A stretch of 64,000 nt of DNA from positions 124,001 to 188,000 of the forward strand of contig NZ_AUHJ01000002.1 in assembly GCF_000423125.1 (NCBI RefSeq), in the 5' to 3' direction. The notes beneath the pieces are model-generated. The model was not told the origin of the DNA, did not search any database, and was given only the letters and a program-made list of their open reading frames with translations. The translations under genes were made by a program, and so were the position numbers. Source of the DNA: Haliea salexigens DSM 19537 (GTDB taxonomy: Bacteria > Pseudomonadota > Gammaproteobacteria > Pseudomonadales > Halieaceae). Positions 56,861 through 64,000 of this stretch are shown here, piece after piece. Within the stretch, counting starts at the first letter, position 1, and every line of letters begins with the position of its first letter.

Positions 56861-56876
56861 TGGTATAGCTTTTGCT
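56861..56876 (+). promoter_or_regulatory. Sigma-54-like promoter for fliL
   Basis: TGGTAT (56861-56866), AGCTT, TTGCT (56872-56876): -24 GG and a perfect -12 element, with two mismatches in the -24 element. It is 65 bases before fliL and could drive the fliL-flhA run. Confidence 0.5.
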
Positions 56877-56941
56877 TTCAGGGATGTTGCTGACATTTGG
56901 CGGCATTCGGCAGGGCTGCCGGTCAGTTGCGAGGAGCAAGC

Positions 56942-57475
56942 ATGGCTGCAAAAGACGATCTCAATCTCGGCAAGGGTAATGGCGCGGACGATGCCGGCAA
57001 GGCATCCGGTGGTGGCAAGGGCAAACTGATCGCCATCATCGCGGTGGTTGTGGTGTTGCTCGGTGGTGGTGCCGGGGCAGCCTTCATGCTGCTGGGTAGC
57101 AATGACGAGGCCGCCGCCGATGTGGCCGGTGCCGAGCCCGCGGCACCCAAGGAAGAGGAGCGCGAAGCGGTCTACATGCCGCTGGAGAAATTTCTGGTCA
57201 ACTTCGACCACAAGGGCGGCATGCGCTATATCCAGACCGACATTCAGCTGATGGCCTATGCACCGGAAGTGCTGGAAAAAGCCCAGCGCAACACGCCCGC
57301 CGTGCGCAATCGCCTGATCATGTTGCTCAGCGACCAGGATTTCGACGCGTTACGCACGGTAGAAGGCAAGGAGGCACTGCGTCAGGACGTGTTGAACGCC
57401 GTGAATGAAGTGCTCAAGATGTCCGGCCCGGATTCAGTGCAGGACGTTTATTTCACCTCCTTTGTGCTGCAGTAG
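56942..57475 (+). CDS. fliL: Flagellar basal body protein FliL
   Basis: Inner-membrane protein near the stator-rotor interface. The 177 residues have a Gly/Lys-rich N-terminus, one membrane helix at about 28-51 (LIAIIAVVVVLLGGGAGAAFMLL) and a periplasmic domain ending DSVQDVYFTSFVLQ. ATG 56942 follows GAGGAGCAAGC. Seven bases separate it from fliM. Confidence 0.94.
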   Translation: MAAKDDLNLGKGNGADDAGKASGGGKGKLIAIIAVVVVLLGGGAGAAFMLLGSNDEAAADVAGAEPAAPKEEEREAVYMPLEKFLVNFDHKGGMRYIQTDIQLMAYAPEVLEKAQRNTPAVRNRLIMLLSDQDFDALRTVEGKEALRQDVLNAVNEVLKMSGPDSVQDVYFTSFVLQ

Positions 57476-57482
57476 GTAGCGT

Positions 57483-58454
57483 ATGGCTGGCAGCGATCTG
57501 CTTTCGGAAGGCGAACTGGATGCACTGACTGGCGACGGCACCGCAGCGAGCGGTGGCTATCGTGCCTTCGACTTCACCGCCCGCGAGCAATCGCTGCTCA
57601 ACCAGCTGACGCTGCTGCCACCGCTGCAGGAGCGACACGCCGAACAACTGGCACACGGCCTTGAGGACGTGTTCAGTAGTGAGTTCGAGGTAAGCGCTGC
57701 GGGATTGCGCGTGCTCGCCTGTGAAGAAGTACTGGTATCCCTGGCGGAAAGCGTGGCGGTCACCACGCTCGATTTGCCGCCGCTGGCGGGGCATTGCCAT
57801 GTGGTGTGCCCCGCACCGTTATTGTCTCAGTTGGTCAATGATTATTTCGGCGGAGTCCGTGGCGACAGCGTTGCCAACGTGCAGCGCGCCACGCTCACGC
57901 CCAGTGAACTGCGGCTGGCGGAACGTGTGGCCGAGCAGGTGGTTGCTGCGCTGGTGGCCGCCTGGGCCGACAAGTTGCCGCTGGAACCTGGCCCGCTCCT
58001 CACCGTCCCGCATGTCGACGCCATTGCGTCGCTGCCGCGCGCCGACAAGCTGGTGCAGATGGTGTTTGCAGTGAGCTTGAACGAGCTGACATCCGAGGTG
58101 GCCCTGTTGTTGCCGTTTGCGGCGCTGGAGCCCTGGAAACAGCGCTTCAGTGCGCCGCGCAAGTCTGCCACCGAGGAAGTCGGGCAGGGTTGGGGGCCGC
58201 ATCTGCGGCGCGAACTGCCCGCGGTCAAGGTGGATGTGGCCGTGATGCTTGCCAGCCGCGAGCTGACTCTGGGTGAAGTACTGAGTCTGAAGGTGGGCTC
58301 GGTGATCGACCTGGCCGTGCCGGATGAAGTCGACCTCTGCGTGGAAGGCGTGCGCCTGGCCAGTGGACGCTATGGCGCCTACGAGGGCCAAAAGGCCATA
58401 AAGATCACAGGTTTTGTCGGCCCCGACGGGCCGACGGGCAAAAGCACAGGATAG
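57483..58454 (+). CDS. fliM: Flagellar motor switch protein FliM
   Basis: C-ring protein that receives phospho-CheY. The 323 residues include the N-terminal CheY-binding motif SEGELDALTGD (about 8-18), the middle CheC-like domain, and a C-terminal SpoA domain (VKVDVAVMLASRELTLGEVLSLKVGSVIDLAVPDEVDL). Length is usual. Four bases after it fliN begins. Confidence 0.95.
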   Translation: MAGSDLLSEGELDALTGDGTAASGGYRAFDFTAREQSLLNQLTLLPPLQERHAEQLAHGLEDVFSSEFEVSAAGLRVLACEEVLVSLAESVAVTTLDLPPLAGHCHVVCPAPLLSQLVNDYFGGVRGDSVANVQRATLTPSELRLAERVAEQVVAALVAAWADKLPLEPGPLLTVPHVDAIASLPRADKLVQMVFAVSLNELTSEVALLLPFAALEPWKQRFSAPRKSATEEVGQGWGPHLRRELPAVKVDVAVMLASRELTLGEVLSLKVGSVIDLAVPDEVDLCVEGVRLASGRYGAYEGQKAIKITGFVGPDGPTGKSTG

Positions 58455-58458
58455 AAGC

Positions 58459-58809
58459 ATGAGCGAACAGGACGAACAGGGCACGGGCGAACCGTCAGGC
58501 GAGGCACTGCAACAGCTTTCGCCGGGCGCAGCCGGGGGCACGGGTGGCGAGATCAACTTTGATCTGCTACTCGATGTACCGGTGACGTTGTCGGTGGAAA
58601 TTGGGCGCACGCGGATGTCCATCAAGGACCTGCTGGCGTTGAATCAGGGGGCGTTAGTGGAACTGGACCGCGAGGTCAATGCACCGCTGGACCTGATGGT
58701 CAACGGCACACTGATCGCGCGTGGCGAAGTGGTAGAACTGGAAGGACGCTTCGGCCTGCGCCTGATTGACGTGGTCAGCCCCTCCGAACGACTGAAGAAA
58801 GTCCGGTGA
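58459..58809 (+). CDS. fliN: Flagellar motor switch protein FliN
   Basis: C-ring protein, 116 residues, with a short acidic N-terminus and a SpoA domain INFDLLLDVPVTLSVEIGRTRMSIKDLLALNQGALVELDREVNAPLDLMVNGTLIARGEVVELEGRFGLRLIDVVS. ATG 58459 is 4 bases after the fliM stop. Overlaps fliO by 4 bases. Confidence 0.96.
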   Translation: MSEQDEQGTGEPSGEALQQLSPGAAGGTGGEINFDLLLDVPVTLSVEIGRTRMSIKDLLALNQGALVELDREVNAPLDLMVNGTLIARGEVVELEGRFGLRLIDVVSPSERLKKVR

Positions 58810-59159
58810 AAAGTCCGGAACTGTTCAGCGCAGGTTATCTGGTGCAGGTGCTTGGCTCACTGCTGCTGGTATTTTGCTGCATTCTCGGCATGCTCTACCT
58901 GATGCGTCGCTTCAGCCGCGGCGGCAGCGGCAGCAGCGCGCGGCTGGCGGTGTTGGCCAGCGCCAGTGTGGGCAGCCGCGAGCGTGTGGTGCTGTTGCGC
59001 GCCGGTGAGGAACAGATTCTGCTCGGTGTGGCCCCCGGCAGTGTGAGAACACTGCATGTGTTTGCGGAGCCGGTGATCGTCGAAGCCGCCAGCACACCCC
59101 AGCGCCCCGACTTCGCCACCATCCTCAACAGCGTCAACCCGCTTGGGCCACGCAAATGA
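58806..59159 (+). CDS. fliO: Flagellar export protein FliO
   Basis: A small membrane protein that helps FliP assemble. The 117 residues (GTG start) have one helix at about 12-34 (VQVLGSLLLVFCCILGMLYLMRR) and a short domain with SVGSRERVVLLRAGEEQILLGVAPGSVRTLH. Overlaps both neighbours by 4 bases. Confidence 0.93.
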   Translation: MKSPELFSAGYLVQVLGSLLLVFCCILGMLYLMRRFSRGGSGSSARLAVLASASVGSRERVVLLRAGEEQILLGVAPGSVRTLHVFAEPVIVEAASTPQRPDFATILNSVNPLGPRK

Positions 59160-59917
59160 GCGCGCCGCTGCGTACCGCTTGCGCGGCGCTGGCTGTGTTG
59201 CTGGGCGTGCTGCTGCTGCCGGGCCTGGCGCAGGCCCAGGCGAGCATTCCGCTGGTGTCGGTCAACCCCACGCCGGGGGGTGGCAGCAACTACTCCATGA
59301 ACATCCAGATCCTGCTGCTGATGACGGTGCTCACGCTGTTGCCGGCGGCGCTGATCACCATGACCTCGTTCACCCGGATTCTCATCGTGCTGGCCATTCT
59401 GCGCCAGGCGCTGGGCACGGCGCAGACGCCTTCCAACCAGATCATTCTCGGCCTCGCCCTGTTTCTCAGCCTGTTCATCATGGCGCCGGTATTCGATGTG
59501 GCCTACCAGAATGCCCTGTTGCCCTACATGAACGAGACCATCGACTTCGACCAGGCGCTGGCGGCGGCGCGAGGCCCGTTCCGTGAGTTCATGTTCGGCC
59601 AGACGCGCGAAAACGACCTGATGTTGTTTGCCGAGCTGGGAGGCTACGGGCCCTTCCAGACGCCGGATGATGTGCCGATGGTGGTGTTGTTGCCCTCGTT
59701 TCTGACCAGCGAATTGAAAACCGCCTTCCAGATCGGTTTCCTGCTGTTTGTGCCGTTTTTGATCATCGACCTGGTGGTGGCCTCCGTGCTGATGTCAATG
59801 GGTATGCTGATGCTGTCGCCGATGCTGGTATCGCTGCCCTTTAAACTCATGCTGTTTGTGCTGATCGACGGCTGGACGCTGGTGGCGTCCACCCTGGTCA
59901 ACAGTTTCGTGGTGTAG
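59156..59917 (+). CDS. fliP: Flagellar export gate protein FliP
   Basis: Core of the export gate. The 253 residues have a cleavable signal peptide (about 1-26, ending near LAQAQA), then helices with the hallmarks TSFTRILIVLAILRQALGTAQTPSNQIILGLALFLSLFIMAPV and LVVASVLMSMGMLMLSPMLVSLPFKLMLFVLIDGW. ATG overlaps the fliO stop. Confidence 0.97.
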   Translation: MSAPLRTACAALAVLLGVLLLPGLAQAQASIPLVSVNPTPGGGSNYSMNIQILLLMTVLTLLPAALITMTSFTRILIVLAILRQALGTAQTPSNQIILGLALFLSLFIMAPVFDVAYQNALLPYMNETIDFDQALAAARGPFREFMFGQTRENDLMLFAELGGYGPFQTPDDVPMVVLLPSFLTSELKTAFQIGFLLFVPFLIIDLVVASVLMSMGMLMLSPMLVSLPFKLMLFVLIDGWTLVASTLVNSFVV

Positions 59918-59925
59918 GAGGCGCT

Positions 59926-60195
59926 GTGTCCCCGGAAACAGTACTGGATGTCGGCATGGATGCGTTGTGGCTGGCGGTGCTGCTGGCGGCGCCGCTGCTC
60001 TTGTCTGCCCTCGCGGTGGGCCTGCTGATCGGTATTTTCCAGGCGGCGACACAAATCCAGGAAATGACTCTGAGCTTCATTCCCAAACTGATCGCGCTGG
60101 TGGTGGCGCTGTTTGTCGCCGGTCCCTGGATGCTGCAGGTGGCCATCACCTTTACCCAGCGCCTTTACACCGAGATCCCGGGGATGTTGGGGTGA
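59926..60195 (+). CDS. fliQ: Flagellar export gate protein FliQ
   Basis: Two-helix gate protein, 89 residues, (GTG) MSPETVLDVGMDALWLAVLLAAPLLLSALAVGLLIGIFQAATQIQEMTLSFIPKLIALVVALFVAGPWML. Overlaps fliR by 4 bases. Confidence 0.95.
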   Translation: MSPETVLDVGMDALWLAVLLAAPLLLSALAVGLLIGIFQAATQIQEMTLSFIPKLIALVVALFVAGPWMLQVAITFTQRLYTEIPGMLG

Positions 60196-60968
60196 GTGGC
60201 CTGCCGCTCGATATCGATCAGGTGCTGGCCGCCATGCAGCTCTACTACTGGCCGTTCCTGCGTGTGTCAGCACTCATGCTGGTGGCACCGATATTCAGCG
60301 CCGCCAATGTCACCGTGCGTGTACGCGTGCTTTTGGCAGTATTGATAGCCGCGCTGGTGGCACCGCTGATGCCGGTGGCGCCCGTGACAGATCCGCTCAG
60401 CGGTGCGGGAATTCTGCTTGCCGCGCGAGAGGTGGCGATTGGTGCCGCCATGGGTTTCGTGATGCAAATGGTATTTGCCTCGGTGGTGGTGGCGGGGGAG
60501 ACCCTGGCCATGAGCATGGGCCTGGGTTTTGCCATGTCGGTTGACCCACAGAACGGCGTACAGGTGCCGGTGGTCAGCCAGTTTAATACTATCCTCTCCA
60601 TTCTGCTGTTTCTGGCGATCGACGGTCACCTGTTACTGCTCTCGGCGTTCGGCGACAGCCTGGTGCTGTTGCCGCCCGGGCAGCCGGGATTTGACCCCGG
60701 TACCTTTGCCAACCTGGCGGGATTGGGTGGTGGCATTTTCGCCAGCGCGCTGGTGCTCGCGTTGCCGGCGCTGACCGCCGTGCTGATGACCAATATAGCG
60801 CTGGGTGTGATCACTCGAGCCGCGCCGCAGTTGAATATCTTCGCGGTCGGCTTTCCAGTCACCATTCTGGTCGGCTTCACTTTTCTACTGCTCGGTATGC
60901 CGGCATTTATCGCGGCCATGCGCCGTTTTCTGGAAGCCGGCATTGAACAGACGCTGATGGTGTTCTGA
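60192..60968 (+). CDS. fliR: Flagellar export gate protein FliR
   Basis: Gate protein that completes the FliPQR complex; 258 residues with about six helices. (GTG 60192) MSGLPLDIDQVLAAMQLYYWPFLRVSALMLVAPIFSAANV is the normal start. Overlaps fliQ and flhB by a few bases. Confidence 0.95.
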   Translation: MSGLPLDIDQVLAAMQLYYWPFLRVSALMLVAPIFSAANVTVRVRVLLAVLIAALVAPLMPVAPVTDPLSGAGILLAAREVAIGAAMGFVMQMVFASVVVAGETLAMSMGLGFAMSVDPQNGVQVPVVSQFNTILSILLFLAIDGHLLLLSAFGDSLVLLPPGQPGFDPGTFANLAGLGGGIFASALVLALPALTAVLMTNIALGVITRAAPQLNIFAVGFPVTILVGFTFLLLGMPAFIAAMRRFLEAGIEQTLMVF

Positions 60969-62125
60969 TGGCAGACGAGCAGCAGTCCGGTCAGGAGCGC
61001 ACAGAAGAACCCACCGAGCGCCGCAAACAGGAAGCGCGGCGCAAGGGGCAGGTGCCGCGCTCCAAGGAACTCAACACGACCATCACGCTACTGGCCGCCG
61101 CCGCCAGCCTGTTGACCCTCGGCCCGGCCATGGTGGACGGCCTGTTTCGCTTGGCCGCGGAGGCGTTTGCGGCAGACCGGGAGCTGGCGTTCAACGCGGT
61201 GCACCTGCCGGTACACTTCATGCACATGATGTCCTCAGCGGTAGTGTTGCTGGCGCCTTTCCTGCTCGTGTCGCTGGTGGCCGCCTTCGCCGGGCCGCTG
61301 TTGATGGGGGGCTGGGCGTTCTCCGCTGAATCGATGACCTTCAGCTTCGACAAGATCAACCCGGTCAAGGGGCTGGCGCGCGTGTTCTCGCTCAAGGGCC
61401 TGTTGGAACTGGCCAAGGCGCTGATCAAGTTCCTGCTCATTCTGGCGGTGACCTTTGCCCTGTTCGGCCTGCTGCAGCGGGACATCCTCCAGCTCAGCAG
61501 CCTGTCGCCCGGTGCTGCCAGCCAGTCGACGGCGGCCCTGCTGGCCTGGAGCCTGCTGCTGCTTAGCGCCTCCATGGCACTGATTGCCCTGTTCGACGTG
61601 CCCTTCGAACTGTGGGACTTCCACCGCAAGTTGCGTATGACGCGGCAGGAAATACGCGACGAGATGAAAGAGACCGACGGTCGGCCCGAGATCAAGCAGC
61701 GCATCCGCACGCTGCAGCGCGAGGTCTCCCAGCGGCGCATGATGGCCGATGTGCCCACCGCCGATGTGGTCATCACCAACCCTACGCACTACGCAGTCGC
61801 CATTGCCTACAGTGCCGAGGGCAGCGGCGCACCGCGGGTGGTGGCCAAGGGGCGCGACCTGATCGCGCTGCACATCCGCAGCGTGGCCGGTGCGCACCAG
61901 GTGCCGATGTACGAAGCGCCCCTGTTGGCGCGGGCACTGTATGCCTCCACGGACATCGGAGCGGAAATCCCGCGCGGGCTGTATCTGGCTGTGGCCCGAG
62001 TGCTGGCCTACCTGTTCCAGTTGCGTCGCGCGGGGCCCACGGACTACGTACCACGCCCCACGGCACTGGAAATTCCCCCGGAGTATGAAGACCTGATGAA
62101 CGAGGATGCCACCGATGGCGAATGA
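60968..62125 (+). CDS. flhB: Flagellar export switch protein FlhB
   Basis: Export substrate-specificity switch, 385 residues. Four helices (about 30-215) are followed by a cytoplasmic domain with the self-cleaving NPTH motif (Asn271-Pro272) in VVITNPTHYAVAIAYS. A basic N-terminus (EERTEEPTERRKQEARRKGQVPRSKEL) is typical. Overlaps flhA. Confidence 0.97.
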   Translation: MADEQQSGQERTEEPTERRKQEARRKGQVPRSKELNTTITLLAAAASLLTLGPAMVDGLFRLAAEAFAADRELAFNAVHLPVHFMHMMSSAVVLLAPFLLVSLVAAFAGPLLMGGWAFSAESMTFSFDKINPVKGLARVFSLKGLLELAKALIKFLLILAVTFALFGLLQRDILQLSSLSPGAASQSTAALLAWSLLLLSASMALIALFDVPFELWDFHRKLRMTRQEIRDEMKETDGRPEIKQRIRTLQREVSQRRMMADVPTADVVITNPTHYAVAIAYSAEGSGAPRVVAKGRDLIALHIRSVAGAHQVPMYEAPLLARALYASTDIGAEIPRGLYLAVARVLAYLFQLRRAGPTDYVPRPTALEIPPEYEDLMNEDATDGE

Positions 62126-64000
62126 CAACGCCGCCGCAGTAGCGCCGGGCGCCCCGGGGTTGTCCTGGCAGACTGTACTGACTGGTGCCGGCACGCCAAT
62201 TGTGCTGATGCTGATGCTGGTGATGATCGTATTACCGCTGGCGCCGTTGGTACTCGACCTGTTGTTCACCTTCAATATCGCCCTGGCAATTATTGTGCTG
62301 ATGGCCGCGGTGTATTCCTCGCGACCGCTGGATTTCGCGTCCTTCCCCACGGTGCTGTTGATTGCGACCCTGTTGCGCTTGGGCCTGAACGTGGCATCCA
62401 CCCGGGTGGTTCTGCTTGAAGGGCACACCGGTACCGCCGCTGCGGGCCGGGTGATTGAAGCCTTCGGTGAATTCGTGGTGGGCGGCAGCTACGCGGTGGG
62501 TCTGGTGCTGTTTACCATTCTCGTGGTCATCAACTTCGTGGTGGTGACCAAGGGTGCAGGGCGGATTTCGGAAGTCACCGCGCGCTTTACCCTGGACGCC
62601 ATGCCCGGCAAGCAGATGGCGATTGACGCCGACCTGAATGCCGGCCTGATCAGTCAGGACGAGGCCCTGCGCCGTCGCGAGGAAGTGTCGCAGGAGGCCG
62701 ATTTCTACGGGGCCATGGACGGTGCCAGCAAGTTCGTGCGCGGCGACGCCATAGCCGGCATTCTCATTCTGCTGATCAACGTGCTCGGCGGTATCGCCAT
62801 TGGCATGCTGCAGCACAACCTGAGTGCCACGGATGCGGCGCAGAACTACACCCTGCTGACCATTGGCGATGGCCTGGTGGCGCAAATTCCCTCCATGCTG
62901 CTCTCCACGGCGGCGGCGATCATCGTCACCCGCGTGTCCAGCGCCCAGGACATGGGGGCCGAGGTGACACTGCAGCTCACCTCCAACCCGCGTATTCTCT
63001 TTGTGGCCGCGGGTATTATCGGCCTCATCGGTTTCGTGCCAGGCATGCCCGGCGTGGTCTTCGTACCGATCGCCGCATTGCTGGGTGTCATGGGCTATCT
63101 GCGCTGGCAGTCACAGCAGGTGGGCGCAGTGGAACCTGAGCCGGTGCGACCCGAGCGCAGCCCGGAAAATACGGAGCTTAGCTGGGATGACGTGGCCGAG
63201 GTGGATGAAATCGGCCTGGAGGTGGGCTACCGGCTCATTTCCCTGGTTGATCGCAACCAGGGTGGTGATCTGCTCAGTCGTATCAAGGGCGTGCGTAAAA
63301 AGCTGTCTCAAGAGCTGGGTTTCCTGGTGCATTCCGTGCACATACGCGACAACCTCGACCTGTCTCCCAATGCCTACCGCATCAGCCTGCACGACGTGGT
63401 GGTGGGGGAGGGCGAGGTATTTCCCGGCCGTGAGCTGGCCATCAACCCGGGGCAGACGTTTGGCGACCTCGAGGGTGTGGCCACGCGCGACCCGACATTC
63501 GGTCTGGATGCCGTGTGGATCGATCCGGGCCAGCGCGGCGACGCCCAGACCAAGGGCTATACCGTGGTCGACAGCAGCACCGTTATCGCCACCCACCTGA
63601 GCCAGCTGCTGAAGAACCACGCACGCGAGCTGATTGGCCAGGACGGCGTGCAGCAGCTGCTGGACAAACTGGCCCGCTCCTCGCCCAAGCTGGTGGAAAA
63701 CCTGGTACCGAGTGCCATGTCGCTGGGCGAGATGACGCGGGTATTGCAGAACCTGCTGGAGGAGGGGATTCCGGTGCGTGATATGCGCACAATCGCCGAA
63801 GCTTTGGCGGATCAGTCGGGCAAGGGTCAGGATTCTGACGCTTTGACCGCTAAAGTCCGCATTGCCCTGGGCCCCTCCATCTTCCAGAACATCAATGGCA
63901 CCGCGGATGAGATGTCGGTGATGGCGCTGGACTCGAAACTGGAACAGATCTTGCTGGGTTCTATTCATCAAGGTGCGGGCGGGCTTGAGCCGTCCCTGCT
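62115..64000 (+). CDS. flhA: Flagellar export gate protein FlhA, 3' end cut by window
   Basis: Large export gate protein that captures chaperone-substrate complexes. 628 codons are visible; the full protein is usually about 690-700 residues. ATG 62115 overlaps the end of flhB by 11 bases. About eight helices precede residue 340 (from PIVLMLMLVMIVLPLAPLVLDLLFTFNIALAIIVLMAAVYSSRPLDFASFPTVLLIATLLRLGLNVASTR); the cytoplasmic domain follows, with DAMPGKQMAIDADLNAGLI in the loop before it. The frame stays open to base 64000. Confidence 0.95.
   Translation, partial: MANDNAAAVAPGAPGLSWQTVLTGAGTPIVLMLMLVMIVLPLAPLVLDLLFTFNIALAIIVLMAAVYSSRPLDFASFPTVLLIATLLRLGLNVASTRVVLLEGHTGTAAAGRVIEAFGEFVVGGSYAVGLVLFTILVVINFVVVTKGAGRISEVTARFTLDAMPGKQMAIDADLNAGLISQDEALRRREEVSQEADFYGAMDGASKFVRGDAIAGILILLINVLGGIAIGMLQHNLSATDAAQNYTLLTIGDGLVAQIPSMLLSTAAAIIVTRVSSAQDMGAEVTLQLTSNPRILFVAAGIIGLIGFVPGMPGVVFVPIAALLGVMGYLRWQSQQVGAVEPEPVRPERSPENTELSWDDVAEVDEIGLEVGYRLISLVDRNQGGDLLSRIKGVRKKLSQELGFLVHSVHIRDNLDLSPNAYRISLHDVVVGEGEVFPGRELAINPGQTFGDLEGVATRDPTFGLDAVWIDPGQRGDAQTKGYTVVDSSTVIATHLSQLLKNHARELIGQDGVQQLLDKLARSSPKLVENLVPSAMSLGEMTRVLQNLLEEGIPVRDMRTIAEALADQSGKGQDSDALTAKVRIALGPSIFQNINGTADEMSVMALDSKLEQILLGSIHQGAGGLEPSL

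Overview
The window comes from a GC-rich gammaproteobacterium with a polar-type flagellum. The evidence is gene order: suhB-trmJ-iscRS-ndk-rlmN-pilW-rodZ-ispG-hisS-yfgM-bamB-der follows the order I know from Pseudomonas, and the flagellar genes follow the Pseudomonas/Vibrio polar plan (flgB-L, fliC-flaG-fliD-fliS, fleQ-fleS-fleR, fliE-K, fliL-R, flhB-flhA). The genus cannot be fixed from sequence alone; a marine Halieaceae/Cellvibrionales-like bacterium is a guess.

Region 1 (1-15.9 kb) is housekeeping: the 3' end of purL, secD-secF, convergent suhB, trmJ, then iscR-iscS running directly into ndk, followed by rlmN, pilW, a short rodZ-like gene, ispG, hisS, yfgM, bamB, der and a small globin gene. 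The isc operon is collapsed. The genes I would expect after iscS (iscU, iscA, hscB, hscA, fdx, iscX) are absent, and IscS lacks its usual C-terminal tail. IscR keeps its cluster ligands and has a recognisable operator.

Region 2 (15.9-27.9 kb) is more variable. It holds a four-gene operon (head-GIN beta-repeat protein, YtrA-type GntR regulator, ABC ATPase, ABC permease) with a palindrome on its promoter, isocitrate lyase, a convergent M24 peptidase, an HxlR-type regulator, a TonB-dependent receptor, a SPOR-domain protein with 34 Glu-Pro dipeptides, a small membrane protein and a GAF-like/GGDEF diguanylate cyclase. The cyclase has a near-consensus sigma-54 promoter.

Region 3 (28.1-64 kb) is an almost unbroken flagellar cluster: flgN, flgM and flgA on the minus strand, then flgBCDEFGHIJKL, fliC, flaG, fliD, fliS, a fliT-like gene, a PilZ-like gene, fleQ, fleS, fleR, fliEFGHIJK, fliLMNOPQR, flhB and the start of flhA, which is cut by the window edge. 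Promoter reading gives a coherent hierarchy. A FleQ-type box precedes fleQ. Sigma-54-type elements precede fleSR, flgA, flgB, fliD, fliL and the GGDEF gene. Sigma-28-type elements precede flgM and fliC. FleQ here lacks the usual N-terminal domain, so its control is probably unusual.

No tRNA, rRNA, CRISPR array, insertion sequence or prophage gene was seen. No stretch over 300 bases lacks a gene. The longest gaps are about 250 bases (flgA/flgB), 225 (GGDEF gene/flgN) and 212 (fliK/fliL); the first and last hold promoters and dyads and the second holds a sigma-54 promoter and one small dyad. No wholly novel system is evident. The most unusual points are the collapsed isc locus, the N-terminally short FleQ, the sigma-54-driven cyclase and the in-frame repeats in flgN and the SPOR gene.
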